The translations under genes were made by a program, and so were the position numbers. From Bradyrhizobium liaoningense (GTDB taxonomy: Bacteria; Pseudomonadota; Alphaproteobacteria; Rhizobiales; Xanthobacteraceae), in the NCBI RefSeq assembly GCF_018130955.1, contig NZ_JAFCJM010000009.1, positions 124,001-188,000 of the forward strand: 64,000 nt of DNA, given 5' to 3'. This document shows, in pieces, positions 36,393 to 44,748 of the stretch (position 1 is its first letter; each line of letters opens with the position of its first letter). The notes below the pieces were generated by a model. It saw only the letters and a list, made by a program, of their open reading frames with translations, was not told where the DNA came from and searched no databases.

Positions 36393-36456
36393 TCACGATT
36401 TCGTGATGTCGCATCGCAACACGATTGTTGCGTCGCAACATTAACTATGCGATATA
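36393..36456 (+). promoter_or_regulatory. Phasin promoter region with two inverted repeats
   Basis: Two dyads precede the phasin gene: TCACGA-TT-TCGTGA (36393-36406) and TGTTGCG-T-CGCAACA (36426-36440). A weak promoter, TTGCGT (36429-36434), 16 bases, GATATA (36451-36456), overlaps the second. Phasin genes are classically repressed by PhaR/AniA binding near the promoter, so the TTGCG-containing dyad is a candidate PhaR site. This is inference from position and symmetry. Confidence 0.5.
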
Positions 36457-36525
36457 GGGGATGCCCCGGGCCAATCCGGACGGGGTGAGCCCATAGCTCA
36501 GCCCATTGAGGATGGAGAGAACCCC

Positions 36526-36981
36526 ATGACCACCGAGACCAATTCTGCTTTCGACGGCATCAAGGACGCCCTGAAGAACATCCAGAACCTGGAAGTTCCC
36601 GAGGCAGCCCGTGAGTTCGTCAAGAAGACCGCCAACACCGCGAAGGATCGCGCTGCCGAAGTGTTCGCTGGCTCCGAGCGGGTGACCGCCGCCATCGAGA
36701 ACGCGGCGACGGAGTCCGTCACCGAAGCCGGCAAGATCAGCCGCAACATCCAGCAGGCGATCTTCCAGGACGCCGAGGCGTTCTTCGCCGGCATCGAGAA
36801 GCTCGCTTCCGCGAAGTCGCTCAACGAAGCCGTCCAGATCCAGTCGGACCTGCTCCGTGCCCGTGGCGAAGTGTTCGTCTCGCGCGCCAAGGCGACGACC
36901 GACTATCTCGGCAAGCTCGCCGCCAACAGCGCGAAGTCCGCTCAGGACAACTTCGCGAAGGTCTACAACAAGACCGCCTGA
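36526..36981 (+). CDS. phaP: Phasin (PHA granule surface protein)
   Basis: 151 residues, entirely amphipathic-helical with almost no Cys or aromatic-rich core: FDGIKDALKNIQNLEVPEAA, then REFVKKTANTAKDRAAEVFAG, then a C-terminal SRAKATTDYLGKLAANSAKS. This is the Phasin_2 type pattern. GGAGAG precedes ATG 36526. Phasins coat PHA granules, control their size and are usually very abundant, which fits the strong terminator after this gene and the elaborate promoter. It lies downstream of phaE-like/phaC/GNAT but with its own promoter. Confidence 0.9.
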   Translation: MTTETNSAFDGIKDALKNIQNLEVPEAAREFVKKTANTAKDRAAEVFAGSERVTAAIENAATESVTEAGKISRNIQQAIFQDAEAFFAGIEKLASAKSLNEAVQIQSDLLRARGEVFVSRAKATTDYLGKLAANSAKSAQDNFAKVYNKTA

Positions 36982-37009
36982 TTGCGCGTCGCGTTGAAAC
37001 CGTAATTTT

Positions 37010-37038
37010 AAGGCCCGCTTCGGCGGGCCTTGTTTTTT
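37010..37038 (+). terminator. Rho-independent terminator of the phasin gene
   Basis: A perfect 9-bp stem (AAGGCCCGC at 37010-37018, GCGGGCCTT at 37023-37031) closes a TTCG tetraloop and is followed by G and six T (37033-37038). This is the clearest intrinsic terminator in the window. Confidence 0.92.
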
Positions 37039-37053
37039 GTGCAGTCACAACTC

Positions 37054-37154
37054 GTCATTCCGGGGCGATGCGAACCATCGAACCCCAATGCGCAATTGCG
37101 CATTGTGGAATCTCGAGATTCCGGGTTCGGTCCTGCGGACCGCCCCGGAATGAC
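37054..37154. repeat. Palindromic intergenic repeat (type B)
   Basis: Perfect 14-bp terminal inverted repeats (GTCATTCCGGGGCG at 37054-37067, complement at 37141-37154) enclose two further internal palindromes, AATGCGCAATTGCGCATT and GGAATCTCGAGATTCC. The pattern resembles a REP-like element I recall as abundant in Bradyrhizobium. It ends 16 bases before the chosen start of the DUF445 gene. Confidence 0.75.
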
Positions 37155-37170
37155 GTACTCTGAAATGGTC

Positions 37171-38457
37171 ATGACCCCGCCCGCCACCTTCTCCTTCGAT
37201 ACCCCCGGCGACGCGCAGCGCGCGGCGGAGCTGCGACGCGTGAAGGCGTTGGCGACACTGGTGCTGGCCTCGACGCTGGCGCTGTTCGTGATCGCGAAGT
37301 GGCTCCTCAACGTGCATCCGGTGTTCGGCTTCATCGCGGCGTTCGCGGAAGCCGCCACCATCGGTGGCCTCGCCGACTGGTACGCCGTGGTCGCGCTGTT
37401 CAAGCGCCCGCTCGGCCTGCCGATCCCGCACACAGCGATTATTCAGAGCAATCAGCAGCGCATTGCCGAAAAACTTGGCGAGTTCATCGAGGTGCATTTC
37501 CTGGAAGCGGCGCCGGTCGAAGCCAAGCTGAAGCAGATCGATTTCGGCTCCTTCGTCGCCGACTGGCTGCGCGACCGCAAGCGTAGCGACGACCTTGCGC
37601 GCTTCGCGCTGCGCCTGCTGCCGGAGGCGGTGTCCGCCACCGAGACCTCCGGCCTGATGACCTTCATCATCCGCCGCATGTCGTCGCAGCTCCAGTCGAT
37701 CGATCTCGCGCCGCTTGCCGCCGGCACGCTGCGCGGCTTCGTCGAGGAGGGGCGGCACCAGGTCCTGTTCGACGATCTCCTGCGCGTGATGCACGACACG
37801 CTGACGGGTACGGAGACCATGGCGATGATCCGCGAAAAGATCCGCGCGGAGCTGCCGACCCTGCTGCGGTTCTACCGCGCCGACAAATTTCTGGTGAACA
37901 AGATCGTGGCGTCGGCGACCGCGTTTTTCGACGAGGTGCGCAGCGATCCCAAACATCCGTTCCGCAGCGAGTTCGACCGCATGGTGCTGACCTTCGTCGA
38001 TCGGCTCGGCACCGACCAGACCTATATCGACCGCATCGACGGATTGAAGCGCGATCTGCTCGCGCGTCCCGAGCTTGCCGATCTCGCGCGCACGGTGTGG
38101 GCCAACACGCGCGCCTTCATCGAGCGTAGCGCATCCGGCGAGACGCAGGTGCTGCAGCATCATCTCGCGGGCATGTTCGTCGCGGCCGGCGAGGCACTCG
38201 CGGGTGACGCCGAGTTGCGCGGCGAGATCAACAAGGGGCTGGTCGCGGTGCTGCGCAGCTTCATCGCCGATCAGAAGAGCGGCGTCTCGACCTTCATCTC
38301 CGACCAGGTCAAGTCCTGGAATATGGCGCAGCTGATTTCGCTAATCGAAATCAACATCGGCCGCGACCTGCAATACATCCGTTTCAACGGTTCGCTGATC
38401 GGTGGCCTCGCGGGCCTGGCGCTTTACTCCGTAGAATTCCTGCTTCGAATGCTGTGA
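37171..38457 (+). CDS. DUF445 family membrane protein
   Basis: 428 residues from ATG 37171 (MTPPATFSFD); ATG 37165 is equally possible, and ATG 37150 lies inside the repeat and is rejected. An N-terminal helix (TLVLASTLALFVIAKWLL) is followed by FGFIAAFAEAATIGGLADWYAVVALFKRPLGLPIPHTAII, the DUF445/YjiN signature region. A long cytoplasmic or periplasmic helical body follows, then a C-terminal helix (LIGGLAGLALYSVEFLLRML). Function is unknown. No good ribosome site is visible. Confidence 0.85.
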   Translation: MTPPATFSFDTPGDAQRAAELRRVKALATLVLASTLALFVIAKWLLNVHPVFGFIAAFAEAATIGGLADWYAVVALFKRPLGLPIPHTAIIQSNQQRIAEKLGEFIEVHFLEAAPVEAKLKQIDFGSFVADWLRDRKRSDDLARFALRLLPEAVSATETSGLMTFIIRRMSSQLQSIDLAPLAAGTLRGFVEEGRHQVLFDDLLRVMHDTLTGTETMAMIREKIRAELPTLLRFYRADKFLVNKIVASATAFFDEVRSDPKHPFRSEFDRMVLTFVDRLGTDQTYIDRIDGLKRDLLARPELADLARTVWANTRAFIERSASGETQVLQHHLAGMFVAAGEALAGDAELRGEINKGLVAVLRSFIADQKSGVSTFISDQVKSWNMAQLISLIEINIGRDLQYIRFNGSLIGGLAGLALYSVEFLLRML

Positions 38458-38649
38458 CTTTTGCGTCACGGACGTTAGCATTAACGCGTGGGCCTATTGT
38501 GGCCTTGCGCCTCACCCGCTTGAATGTCGGGAACCGGCCGCCTAGCTGATTCATGTTGCGCTGCGGAACGATCAAGAAGCCGGCGTATTGGAATTCTCAC
38601 CCACACGCCGTCGCGATTCGCGGCCGGTGCTCTTCCAGAGGAAACCTTG

Positions 38650-39420
38650 ATGACCGCCACTGCCCAGACCCTGTCTCCGCCGTCTCGTACCCTGATGTTT
38701 CTCGAGGGGCGCGCGATCCACGAGCTGGGCGCATTCCTCGGCGCGCTGCCGCTGCTCTCGCTGGCGCCGCGCGGTGACGGCCATCCCGTGCTGGTGCTGC
38801 CGGGCCTCGTTGCGTCAGACATGTCGACGCGGCCGCTGCGGAGCTTCCTGCGGGGCAAGGGCTACGCCGTCAGCGGCTGGCGTCAGGGCCGCAACTACGG
38901 TCTTCGTCCGGGCGTGCAGCACGCGATGGTCGATCTCGTCCACGAACTGAACGACACCCACGGCCGCAAGGTCAGCCTGGTCGGCTGGAGTCTCGGCGGT
39001 CTCTATGCGCGCCAACTCGCCAAGATGATGCCGGAGCGGGTTCGCCAGGTGATCACGCTCGGGAGCCCGTTTGCCGGCGATCCGCGTTCGACCAATGCCT
39101 GGCGCGTCTACGAATGGGCCAGCGGTCGCAAGGCCGACGAAGAGGATCCGCGCTTCGGCGGCGCGCTCGCGGAGCCGCCGCCGGTGCCGACCACCGCCAT
39201 CTTCAGCCGCACCGACGGCGTCTGCGCCTGGCAGGGCTGCATGGAAAGGACCTCCGCGCAGACCGAAAGCATCGAGGTCGAAAGCAGCCATTGCGGCATG
39301 GGGCATCATCCGGCCGCGGTCTACGCCGTCGCCGACCGCCTCGCGCAGGAGGAGGGCGAGTGGCAGCCCTTCGATCGCAGCGGCTGGCGCAGTATGGTCT
39401 ACCCGAACCCGCATCGCTGA
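38650..39420 (+). CDS. Alpha/beta hydrolase, lipase-like (paralogue B)
   Basis: 256 residues from ATG 38650, with AGAGGAAACC ahead. The nucleophile motif is GWSLGG in HGRKVSLVGWSLGGLYARQLA, then QVITLGSPFAGDPRSTNAW, an acid region in IFSRTDGV and a His in ESSHCGMGHHP. It is the clear paralogue of the protein at 25005-25805 across its whole length. No signal peptide is seen. The two copies bracket the lipid/PHA region. Substrate unknown. A hairpin with the dispersed CTCCCC motif follows the stop. Confidence 0.8.
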   Translation: MTATAQTLSPPSRTLMFLEGRAIHELGAFLGALPLLSLAPRGDGHPVLVLPGLVASDMSTRPLRSFLRGKGYAVSGWRQGRNYGLRPGVQHAMVDLVHELNDTHGRKVSLVGWSLGGLYARQLAKMMPERVRQVITLGSPFAGDPRSTNAWRVYEWASGRKADEEDPRFGGALAEPPPVPTTAIFSRTDGVCAWQGCMERTSAQTESIEVESSHCGMGHHPAAVYAVADRLAQEEGEWQPFDRSGWRSMVYPNPHR

Positions 39421-39427
39421 TACTTCG

Positions 39428-39453
39428 CCTCTCCCCGTCAGAACGGGGAGAGG
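39428..39453. terminator. Hairpin (type C repeat) after the hydrolase gene
   Basis: An 11-bp perfect stem (CCTCTCCCCGT at 39428-39438, ACGGGGAGAGG at 39443-39453) with a 4-base loop lies 8 bases after the stop. No T run follows. The same CTCCCC/GGGGAG stem recurs at 53262-53287 and, in variant form, 63390-63413. Confidence 0.6.
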
Positions 39454-39504
39454 GAGTTACAGTGCGCATTGTCGCACCCGCGCAAATCGCGCTATGCCTG
39501 ACGC

Positions 39505-40371
39505 ATGGCGCATCCGCTGTCCCGCATCATCGATCAGCTCAAGCGCGAGCCGTCGCGCACCGGCTCCATCGTCATCACCGTCTTTGGCGATGCCATCGTG
39601 CCGCGCGGCGGCTCGGTGTGGCTGGGCACGCTGCTCGAATTCTTCGCCGGCCTCGACATTGACAGCGGTGTCGTGCGCACGGCGATGTCGCGGCTCGCGG
39701 CCGACGGCTGGCTGACGCGCGAAAAGGTCGGCCGCAACTCTTTCTACCGCCTCGCCGAGAAGGGGCGTCAGACTTTTGAGGCCGCCACGCGCCACATCTA
39801 CGATCCGCCGCCGTCCGACTGGACCGGACGCTTCGAGCTGCTTCTCATCGGCAATGGCGAGGACCGCGACGCCTCGCGCGAGGCGTTGCGCAACGCCGGC
39901 TTCGGCAGCCCGCTGCCGGGCGTGTGGGTCGCGCCATCGGGCGTGCCTGTGCCGGAGGAAGCCGCGGGCGCGATCCGGCTCGAAGTCTCCGCCGAGGACG
40001 ACAGCGGCCGGCGCCTGCTCAGCGCAAGCTGGCCGCTCGACCGCACGGCCGACGCCTATCAAAAATTCATGAAGATGTTCGAGCCGCTGCGCGCCGCGCT
40101 CGGCCGCGGCACGAATCTTTCGGACGCCGATGCCTTCACCGCACGCGTCTTGCTGATCCACTACTACCGCCGTGTCGTGCTGCGCGATCCCTTGTTGCCG
40201 GAGAGCCTGCTGCCGGCTGATTGGCCGGGCAGGGCGGCCCGCGCGCTCTGCGGCGAAATCTATCGCGCGCTGCTTGTGCCGTCGGAACAATGGCTTGATG
40301 GCCACGGAACCAACGAGAAGGGCCCGCTGCCGCCGGCCCGCAAAGTGCTGGAGCGCCGCTTCGATACCTAG
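39505..40371 (+). CDS. paaX: PaaX family transcriptional repressor of phenylacetate catabolism
   Basis: 288 residues, the length of PaaX. An N-terminal winged-helix region ([44 protein letters not shown]) is followed by the PaaX C-terminal domain ([33 protein letters not shown]). PaaX-type repressors are released by phenylacetyl-CoA. The gene lies just before paaA on the same strand, with 140 bases between that hold a candidate operator. It should control paaABCDE and possibly paaI-paaK. Confidence 0.92.
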   Translation: MAHPLSRIIDQLKREPSRTGSIVITVFGDAIVPRGGSVWLGTLLEFFAGLDIDSGVVRTAMSRLAADGWLTREKVGRNSFYRLAEKGRQTFEAATRHIYDPPPSDWTGRFELLLIGNGEDRDASREALRNAGFGSPLPGVWVAPSGVPVPEEAAGAIRLEVSAEDDSGRRLLSASWPLDRTADAYQKFMKMFEPLRAALGRGTNLSDADAFTARVLLIHYYRRVVLRDPLLPESLLPADWPGRAARALCGEIYRALLVPSEQWLDGHGTNEKGPLPPARKVLERRFDT

Positions 40372-40440
40372 AGCCTTGTTCTGACGCGTTTTCTTTACGC
40401 GAACCGGCGTCCACTTCGCTCGAAAACGCTCTCGCCTTTT

Positions 40441-40484
40441 ATGTTACAGAAATATATTGCATAGATAGATTTCTGTTATATATT
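40441..40484 (+). promoter_or_regulatory. paaA promoter with candidate PaaX operator
   Basis: An inverted repeat of 13-base arms (ATGTTACAGAAAT at 40441-40453, ATTTCTGTTATAT at 40469-40481; 11 of 13 pairs match) stands out as AT-rich in GC-rich DNA. A possible promoter, TTGCAT (40457-40462), 16 bases, TATATT (40479-40484), overlaps the right arm, so a bound repressor would block polymerase. PaaX is encoded next door and is the natural candidate binder. Confidence 0.6.
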
Positions 40485-40511
40485 GGCTCCCAACAAATCG
40501 GGAGGACGCGC

Positions 40512-41504
40512 ATGTACACCCAGGCGCTCAATACGGCTGAGGCGGATGACCGCAGCCTCGAGGATGTGGCGCATGCCGCGCAATTCCAGGCGCGCATCGA
40601 TGCCGAGGAGCGCATCGAGCCGAACGACTGGATGCCGGCGGCCTATCGCAAGACGCTGACGCGGCAGATCTCCCAGCACGCTCATTCCGAAATCGTCGGC
40701 ATGCTGCCGGAAGGCAACTGGATCACCCGCGCGCCGTCGCTGCGCCGCAAGGCCGCGTTGCTCGCCAAGGTGCAGGACGAATGCGGCCACGGGCTTTATC
40801 TCTATGCCGCCGCCGAGACGCTCGGCACCTCGCGCGAGGAGTTGGTCGACGCCATGCTCGCGGGCAAGGCAAAATATTCCTCGATCTTCAACTACCCGAC
40901 CCTGACCTGGGCCGACATCGGCGTGATCGGCTGGCTGGTCGATGGCGCGGCGATCATGAACCAGATCCCGCTATGCCGTTGCTCCTATGGCCCCTATGCG
41001 CGCGCGATGATCCGCGTCTGCAAGGAGGAGTCGTTCCACCAGCGCCAGGGCTACGAGATCATGCTCACGCTGTGCCGCGGCTCGGACGAGCAGAAGGCGA
41101 TGGCGCAGGATGCGCTGAACCGCTGGTGGTGGCCGGTGCTGATGATGTTCGGTCCGCCCGACAAGGTGAGCCAGCACAGCGACGCCTCGACGAAGTGGAA
41201 GATCAAGCGCTTCTCCAATGACGAGCTGCGCCAAAAGTTCGTCGATGCCACTGTGCCGCAGGCGCAATATCTGGGTCTCACCATTCCCGATCCCGGCATG
41301 ACGCAGGATGCGGAAGGGCACTGGCGCTACAGCGAGATCGACTGGACCGAGTTCAAGCAGGTGCTCGCCGGCAACGGCCCCTGTAACCGCGATCGCATGG
41401 CCGCGCGCCGCAAGGCGCATGACGAAGGAGCATGGGTGCGCGAGGCCGCCGCCGCTTATGCCAAGAAGCGGCAATATCGCCAGTCCGCGCAAGCCGCCGA
41501 ATAG
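40512..41504 (+). CDS. paaA: 1,2-phenylacetyl-CoA epoxidase, catalytic subunit PaaA
   Basis: 330 residues. A ferritin-like di-iron protein; the metal motifs appear in [34 protein letters not shown] (ExxH) and [13 protein letters not shown] (ExxH). It epoxidises the ring of phenylacetyl-CoA using O2, with electrons from PaaE. GGAGGACGCGC precedes ATG 40512. It is first in the paaABCDE operon, behind the candidate PaaX-controlled promoter. Slightly longer at the C-terminus than E. coli PaaA (about 309). Confidence 0.95.
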   Translation: MYTQALNTAEADDRSLEDVAHAAQFQARIDAEERIEPNDWMPAAYRKTLTRQISQHAHSEIVGMLPEGNWITRAPSLRRKAALLAKVQDECGHGLYLYAAAETLGTSREELVDAMLAGKAKYSSIFNYPTLTWADIGVIGWLVDGAAIMNQIPLCRCSYGPYARAMIRVCKEESFHQRQGYEIMLTLCRGSDEQKAMAQDALNRWWWPVLMMFGPPDKVSQHSDASTKWKIKRFSNDELRQKFVDATVPQAQYLGLTIPDPGMTQDAEGHWRYSEIDWTEFKQVLAGNGPCNRDRMAARRKAHDEGAWVREAAAAYAKKRQYRQSAQAAE

Positions 41505-41515
41505 AGGAGGTCACG

Positions 41516-41803
41516 ATGGCCACGCCGAACACGCCCTTGTGGGAAGTCTTCATTCGCAGCCGCAACGGGCTCGCGCACAAGCATGTCGGCTCGCTGCATG
41601 CGAGCGATGCGACGATGGCGCTGCAGGCCGCGCGCGACATCTACACCCGCCGTGGCGAAGGGCTCTCGATCTGGGTCGTGCCGTCGACCGCGATCACCGC
41701 TTCCGATCCCGCCGAGAAGGGCATGATGTTCGAGCCGGCGGAATCCAAGATCTATCGGCATCCGACGTTCTACGACGTGCCGGAAGAAGTGGGGCACATG
41801 TGA
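41516..41803 (+). CDS. paaB: 1,2-phenylacetyl-CoA epoxidase subunit PaaB
   Basis: 95 residues, the normal PaaB size, from ATG 41516 with GAGGAGG 6 bases ahead; the longer in-frame extension overlaps paaA and is rejected. WEVFIRSRNGLAHKHVGSLHA and IWVVPSTAITAS are typical. PaaB links PaaAC into the higher-order epoxidase complex. The stop overlaps the paaC start as TGATG. Confidence 0.93.
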   Translation: MATPNTPLWEVFIRSRNGLAHKHVGSLHASDATMALQAARDIYTRRGEGLSIWVVPSTAITASDPAEKGMMFEPAESKIYRHPTFYDVPEEVGHM

Positions 41804-42579
41804 TGGTCGTCGCCAACATCGAGGTCTCCGAGACGCCGCTGGTGCTCTACACGCTGCGCCGCGCCGACGATGCGCTGATCCTCGGTCATCGTCTGTCGGA
41901 ATGGTGCGGACACGCACCCATGCTGGAAGAAGACATGGCGCTCTCCAACATCGCGCTCGACCTGATCGGTCAGGCGCGCGAGCTCTATGGCTATGCGGCG
42001 AAGGCCGAGGGTAAGGATAACGACGAGGACAAGCTCGCCTATTTGCGCGACGTGCGGCAGTACCGCAATCTGCTTCTGGTCGAGCAGCCGAACGGCGACT
42101 TTGCGCAGACCCTGGTTCGGCAATTCTTCTACTCGGCCTTCGCCGACCTCTATTGGCGCGCGATGATGAATTCGCGCGATGCGACGCTCGCCGCTGTCGC
42201 TGCCAAGTCGGAGAAGGAGAGCGCCTATCATCTCCGCCATTCCTCGGAATGGATCATCCGGCTCGGCGACGGGACCGAGGAGAGCCACGCCCGCGCCCAG
42301 GCCGCGATCGATCGTCTCTGGGCTTTCACCGGCGAGATGTTCGCCGTCGACGACAGCGAGCGTGGCCTGATCGACGCCGGGATCGCAATCGATCCCATCG
42401 CATTGCGCGAGCGCTGGCTGAAGACGGTGACGAACGTCGCCGGCGAAGCCACACTCGTACTGCCGCAGAACGACTGGATGCAGCAGGGCGGCCGCTTCGG
42501 CCGGCACAGCGAGCATCTCGGCCATCTCCTTAGCGAGTTGCAGTCGATGCAGCGCACCTTCCCGGGTCTGACATGGTGA
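41803..42579 (+). CDS. paaC: 1,2-phenylacetyl-CoA epoxidase structural subunit PaaC
   Basis: 258 residues from ATG 41803, coupled to paaB (TGATG); an in-frame upstream extension through paaB is rejected. The ferritin-like body shows DDALILGHRLSEWCGHAPMLEED, then LLLVEQPNGDFAQTLVRQFF and HLRHSSEWIIRLGDGTEES. PaaC lacks a working di-iron site in characterised systems and stabilises PaaA. It overlaps paaD by 7 bases. Confidence 0.94.
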   Translation: MVVANIEVSETPLVLYTLRRADDALILGHRLSEWCGHAPMLEEDMALSNIALDLIGQARELYGYAAKAEGKDNDEDKLAYLRDVRQYRNLLLVEQPNGDFAQTLVRQFFYSAFADLYWRAMMNSRDATLAAVAAKSEKESAYHLRHSSEWIIRLGDGTEESHARAQAAIDRLWAFTGEMFAVDDSERGLIDAGIAIDPIALRERWLKTVTNVAGEATLVLPQNDWMQQGGRFGRHSEHLGHLLSELQSMQRTFPGLTW

Positions 42580-43070
42580 CCGTAACAGACAGCGACCTGC
42601 GTCAGCGCGCCTGGGACGCCGCGGCGAGCGTGGTCGATCCGGAAATCCCGGTGCTGACGATCGCCGATCTCGGTGTGCTCCGTGACGTCGCGCTCACCGG
42701 TGACCGGGTCGAAGTTGCAATCACGCCGACCTATTCGGGCTGTCCTGCCATGAACATGATCGCGCTCGAGATCGAGATCGCGCTGGAGCGCGCCGGCTTC
42801 CGTCAACCCAAAGTCCGCACCGTACTGTCACCGGCCTGGACCACCGGCTGGATGACCGAGGAGGGGCGGCGCAAGCTGCGCGACTACGGCATCGCGCCGC
42901 CGCAGCCCTCGAACTCGCGCCGCGCGCTGTTCGGGGAGCAGAGCGTGGCCTGTCCCCAGTGTCGTTCCGAGGATACCGAGCTGCTGTCCGAATTCGGCTC
43001 GACCTCCTGCAAGGCGCTGTGGCGCTGCAAGTCCTGCCGCGAACCCTTTGATTACTTCAAGTGTCATTGA
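42573..43070 (+). CDS. paaD: PaaD, epoxidase Fe-S maturation protein
   Basis: 165 residues. An N-terminal MIP18/DUF59 domain (VVDPEIPVLTIADLGVLRDV, TPTYSGCPAMNMI) is followed by a C-terminal metal-binding segment with CPQC, CKSC and KCH cysteines. It is thought to help assemble iron-sulfur or iron sites of the epoxidase or PaaE. The start lies within paaC (7-base overlap), and its stop is 2 bases before the paaE ATG. Confidence 0.93.
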   Translation: MVTVTDSDLRQRAWDAAASVVDPEIPVLTIADLGVLRDVALTGDRVEVAITPTYSGCPAMNMIALEIEIALERAGFRQPKVRTVLSPAWTTGWMTEEGRRKLRDYGIAPPQPSNSRRALFGEQSVACPQCRSEDTELLSEFGSTSCKALWRCKSCREPFDYFKCH

Positions 43071-43072
43071 TC

Positions 43073-44155
43073 ATGTCAGCAGCCGCCCCCCGTTTCCATC
43101 GCCTGGCCGTCAGCGACCTCCGCCGCGAGGCGTCTGACGCCGTGTCGATGACCTTTGCGATCCCTGCTGAGCTTGCGAACGATTACGGCTTTGCGCCAGG
43201 CCAGTATCTCACGCTGCGCACGATGCTCGATGGCGAAGAGGTGCGGCGCTCCTATTCGATCTGCTCCGGCCCAGATGACGGCGAAATGCGGATCGCCGTG
43301 AAGAAGGTCGACGGCGGCGCGTTTTCGAGCTGGGCCGCGGACGAGCTGAAATGCGGCGACGAGCTCGACGTGATGACGCCAACCGGCCGCTTCGGCCAGA
43401 TCGCTGCGCCGGAGGCCCCGCGCACCCATGTCGGCTTTGCCGCCGGCTCCGGCATCACGCCGATCCTGTCGATCGTCAAGGGCGTGCTGGCGCGCGAGCC
43501 GAAGAGCCGCTTCTTCCTGTTTTATGGCAATCGCGCCAGCGCCAACATCATGTTCCTCGAAGCGTTGGAGGAACTGAAGGACCGCTTTATCGATCGCCTT
43601 TCGATCTTCCACGTCATCTCCGGCGAGGATCAGGACATCCCGATCCTGCACGGGCGGCTGGACGGCGAGAAGGTGCGGGTGCTGCTGCGCTCGCTGGTGC
43701 CGGCCCAGAGCGTGGACCACGTCTTCGTCTGCGGTCCGCTCGGCATGAGCGAAGACATCGAGACGACCTGCCGCGATCTCGGCATTGCTGAGGATCGCAT
43801 TCATGTCGAACGTTTCGTCTCCGAGTTCGGCGGCAAGCCTCGGCCGAAGAAGGTCGTTGCCGCCGACGCGCCGCCGAAGGCGATCGCGTCGCTGATCATC
43901 GACGGCAAGCGCCGCGAGGTTCCTGTCGCGGAAGGTGAGGCGATCCTCGATGCCGCTCTGCGCGCCGGCGTGGATCTGCCCTTCGCCTGCAAGGGCGGGA
44001 TGTGCTCGACTTGCCGTGCAAAACTCGTCGAAGGCACGGCGCCCATGGACATCAACTATTCGCTGGAGCCTTGGGAACTGGAGGCCGGCTTCGTCCTTAC
44101 ATGCCAGGCCAAGCCGTCATCCGAGCGGGTCGTGGTCGATTATGATCATGTCTGA
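43073..44155 (+). CDS. paaE: 1,2-phenylacetyl-CoA epoxidase reductase PaaE
   Basis: 360 residues from ATG 43073; a GTG 4 codons earlier is possible. The FAD part has RRSYSICSG, the NAD(P)H part has GFAAGSGITPILSIVKG and VFVCGPLGMSED, and a C-terminal plant-type [2Fe-2S] domain has the Cys set in CKGGMCSTCRAKL plus the distal C in VLTCQAKP. It passes electrons from NADPH to PaaA. Standard domain order and length. Confidence 0.95.
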   Translation: MSAAAPRFHRLAVSDLRREASDAVSMTFAIPAELANDYGFAPGQYLTLRTMLDGEEVRRSYSICSGPDDGEMRIAVKKVDGGAFSSWAADELKCGDELDVMTPTGRFGQIAAPEAPRTHVGFAAGSGITPILSIVKGVLAREPKSRFFLFYGNRASANIMFLEALEELKDRFIDRLSIFHVISGEDQDIPILHGRLDGEKVRVLLRSLVPAQSVDHVFVCGPLGMSEDIETTCRDLGIAEDRIHVERFVSEFGGKPRPKKVVAADAPPKAIASLIIDGKRREVPVAEGEAILDAALRAGVDLPFACKGGMCSTCRAKLVEGTAPMDINYSLEPWELEAGFVLTCQAKPSSERVVVDYDHV

Positions 44156-44182
44156 GAGGGCGGATCAGGCCCTTACGATGCA

Positions 44183-44195
44183 AATGCGTCGCATT
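44183..44195. promoter_or_regulatory. Small dyad AATGCG-T-CGCATT before paaI
   Basis: A perfect 6+1+6 inverted repeat lies in the 95-base gap between paaE and paaI. The core TGCGTCGCA is the same as in the dyad before the phasin gene. It may be an operator, but this length of match is expected by chance fairly often in a GC-rich 64-kb window. Confidence 0.3.
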
Positions 44196-44250
44196 ATTTG
44201 ACTCAATCGATCGAGCGGCAGAACATCATGCGAAAAAGTCCAGCCGGGAG

Positions 44251-44715
44251 ATGCGCGTGAACGTGAAAGCAGCCCTGTCGCCCCAAGATGTCGCCCGCGC
44301 CTGTGCCGACGCGATGTGGGTCGAGGACGATGCCTCAAAAGGCCTCGGCATGGAGATCGTCGAGATCGGTCCGGGCTATGCGACACTGGCGATGAATGTG
44401 CGGCCGGACATGGTCAATGGCCAGCGCATCGCCCATGGCGGCTTCATCTTCACGCTCGCCGATTCCGCCTTCGCGTTCGCCTGCAACTCGCACAATGAGC
44501 GCGTGGTTGCGGCGCAAGGGCAGATCACCTTCATCAGGCCGGGAAAGCTCGGCGATCGTCTCGTCGCCACCGCGCGGGAGATCACCCGCGGCGGCCGCTC
44601 CGGCATCTATGACGTGCGCGTCACGGTCGGTGACACCGTCATAGCCGAATTCCGCGGGCATTCGCGTGTCACACCAGGCACGTGGCTGCCACCGGCACAA
44701 GATCACAAGCAATAA
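44251..44715 (+). CDS. paaI: Hydroxyphenylacetyl-CoA thioesterase PaaI (hotdog fold)
   Basis: 154 residues. The hotdog signature is clear: RIAHGGFIFTLADSAFAFACN, with GQITFIRPGKLGDRLVATA and a C-terminal IAEFRGHSRV. PaaI rescues CoA by hydrolysing dead-end ring-hydroxylated or epoxide-derived phenylacetyl-CoA products. GGGAG lies ahead of ATG 44251. It lies between paaE and paaK on the same strand, with a 95-base gap on the paaE side. Confidence 0.92.
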   Translation: MRVNVKAALSPQDVARACADAMWVEDDASKGLGMEIVEIGPGYATLAMNVRPDMVNGQRIAHGGFIFTLADSAFAFACNSHNERVVAAQGQITFIRPGKLGDRLVATAREITRGGRSGIYDVRVTVGDTVIAEFRGHSRVTPGTWLPPAQDHKQ

Positions 44716-44748
44716 GTCAAAAAGAACAGACGATGTGGGGAAACGCAG

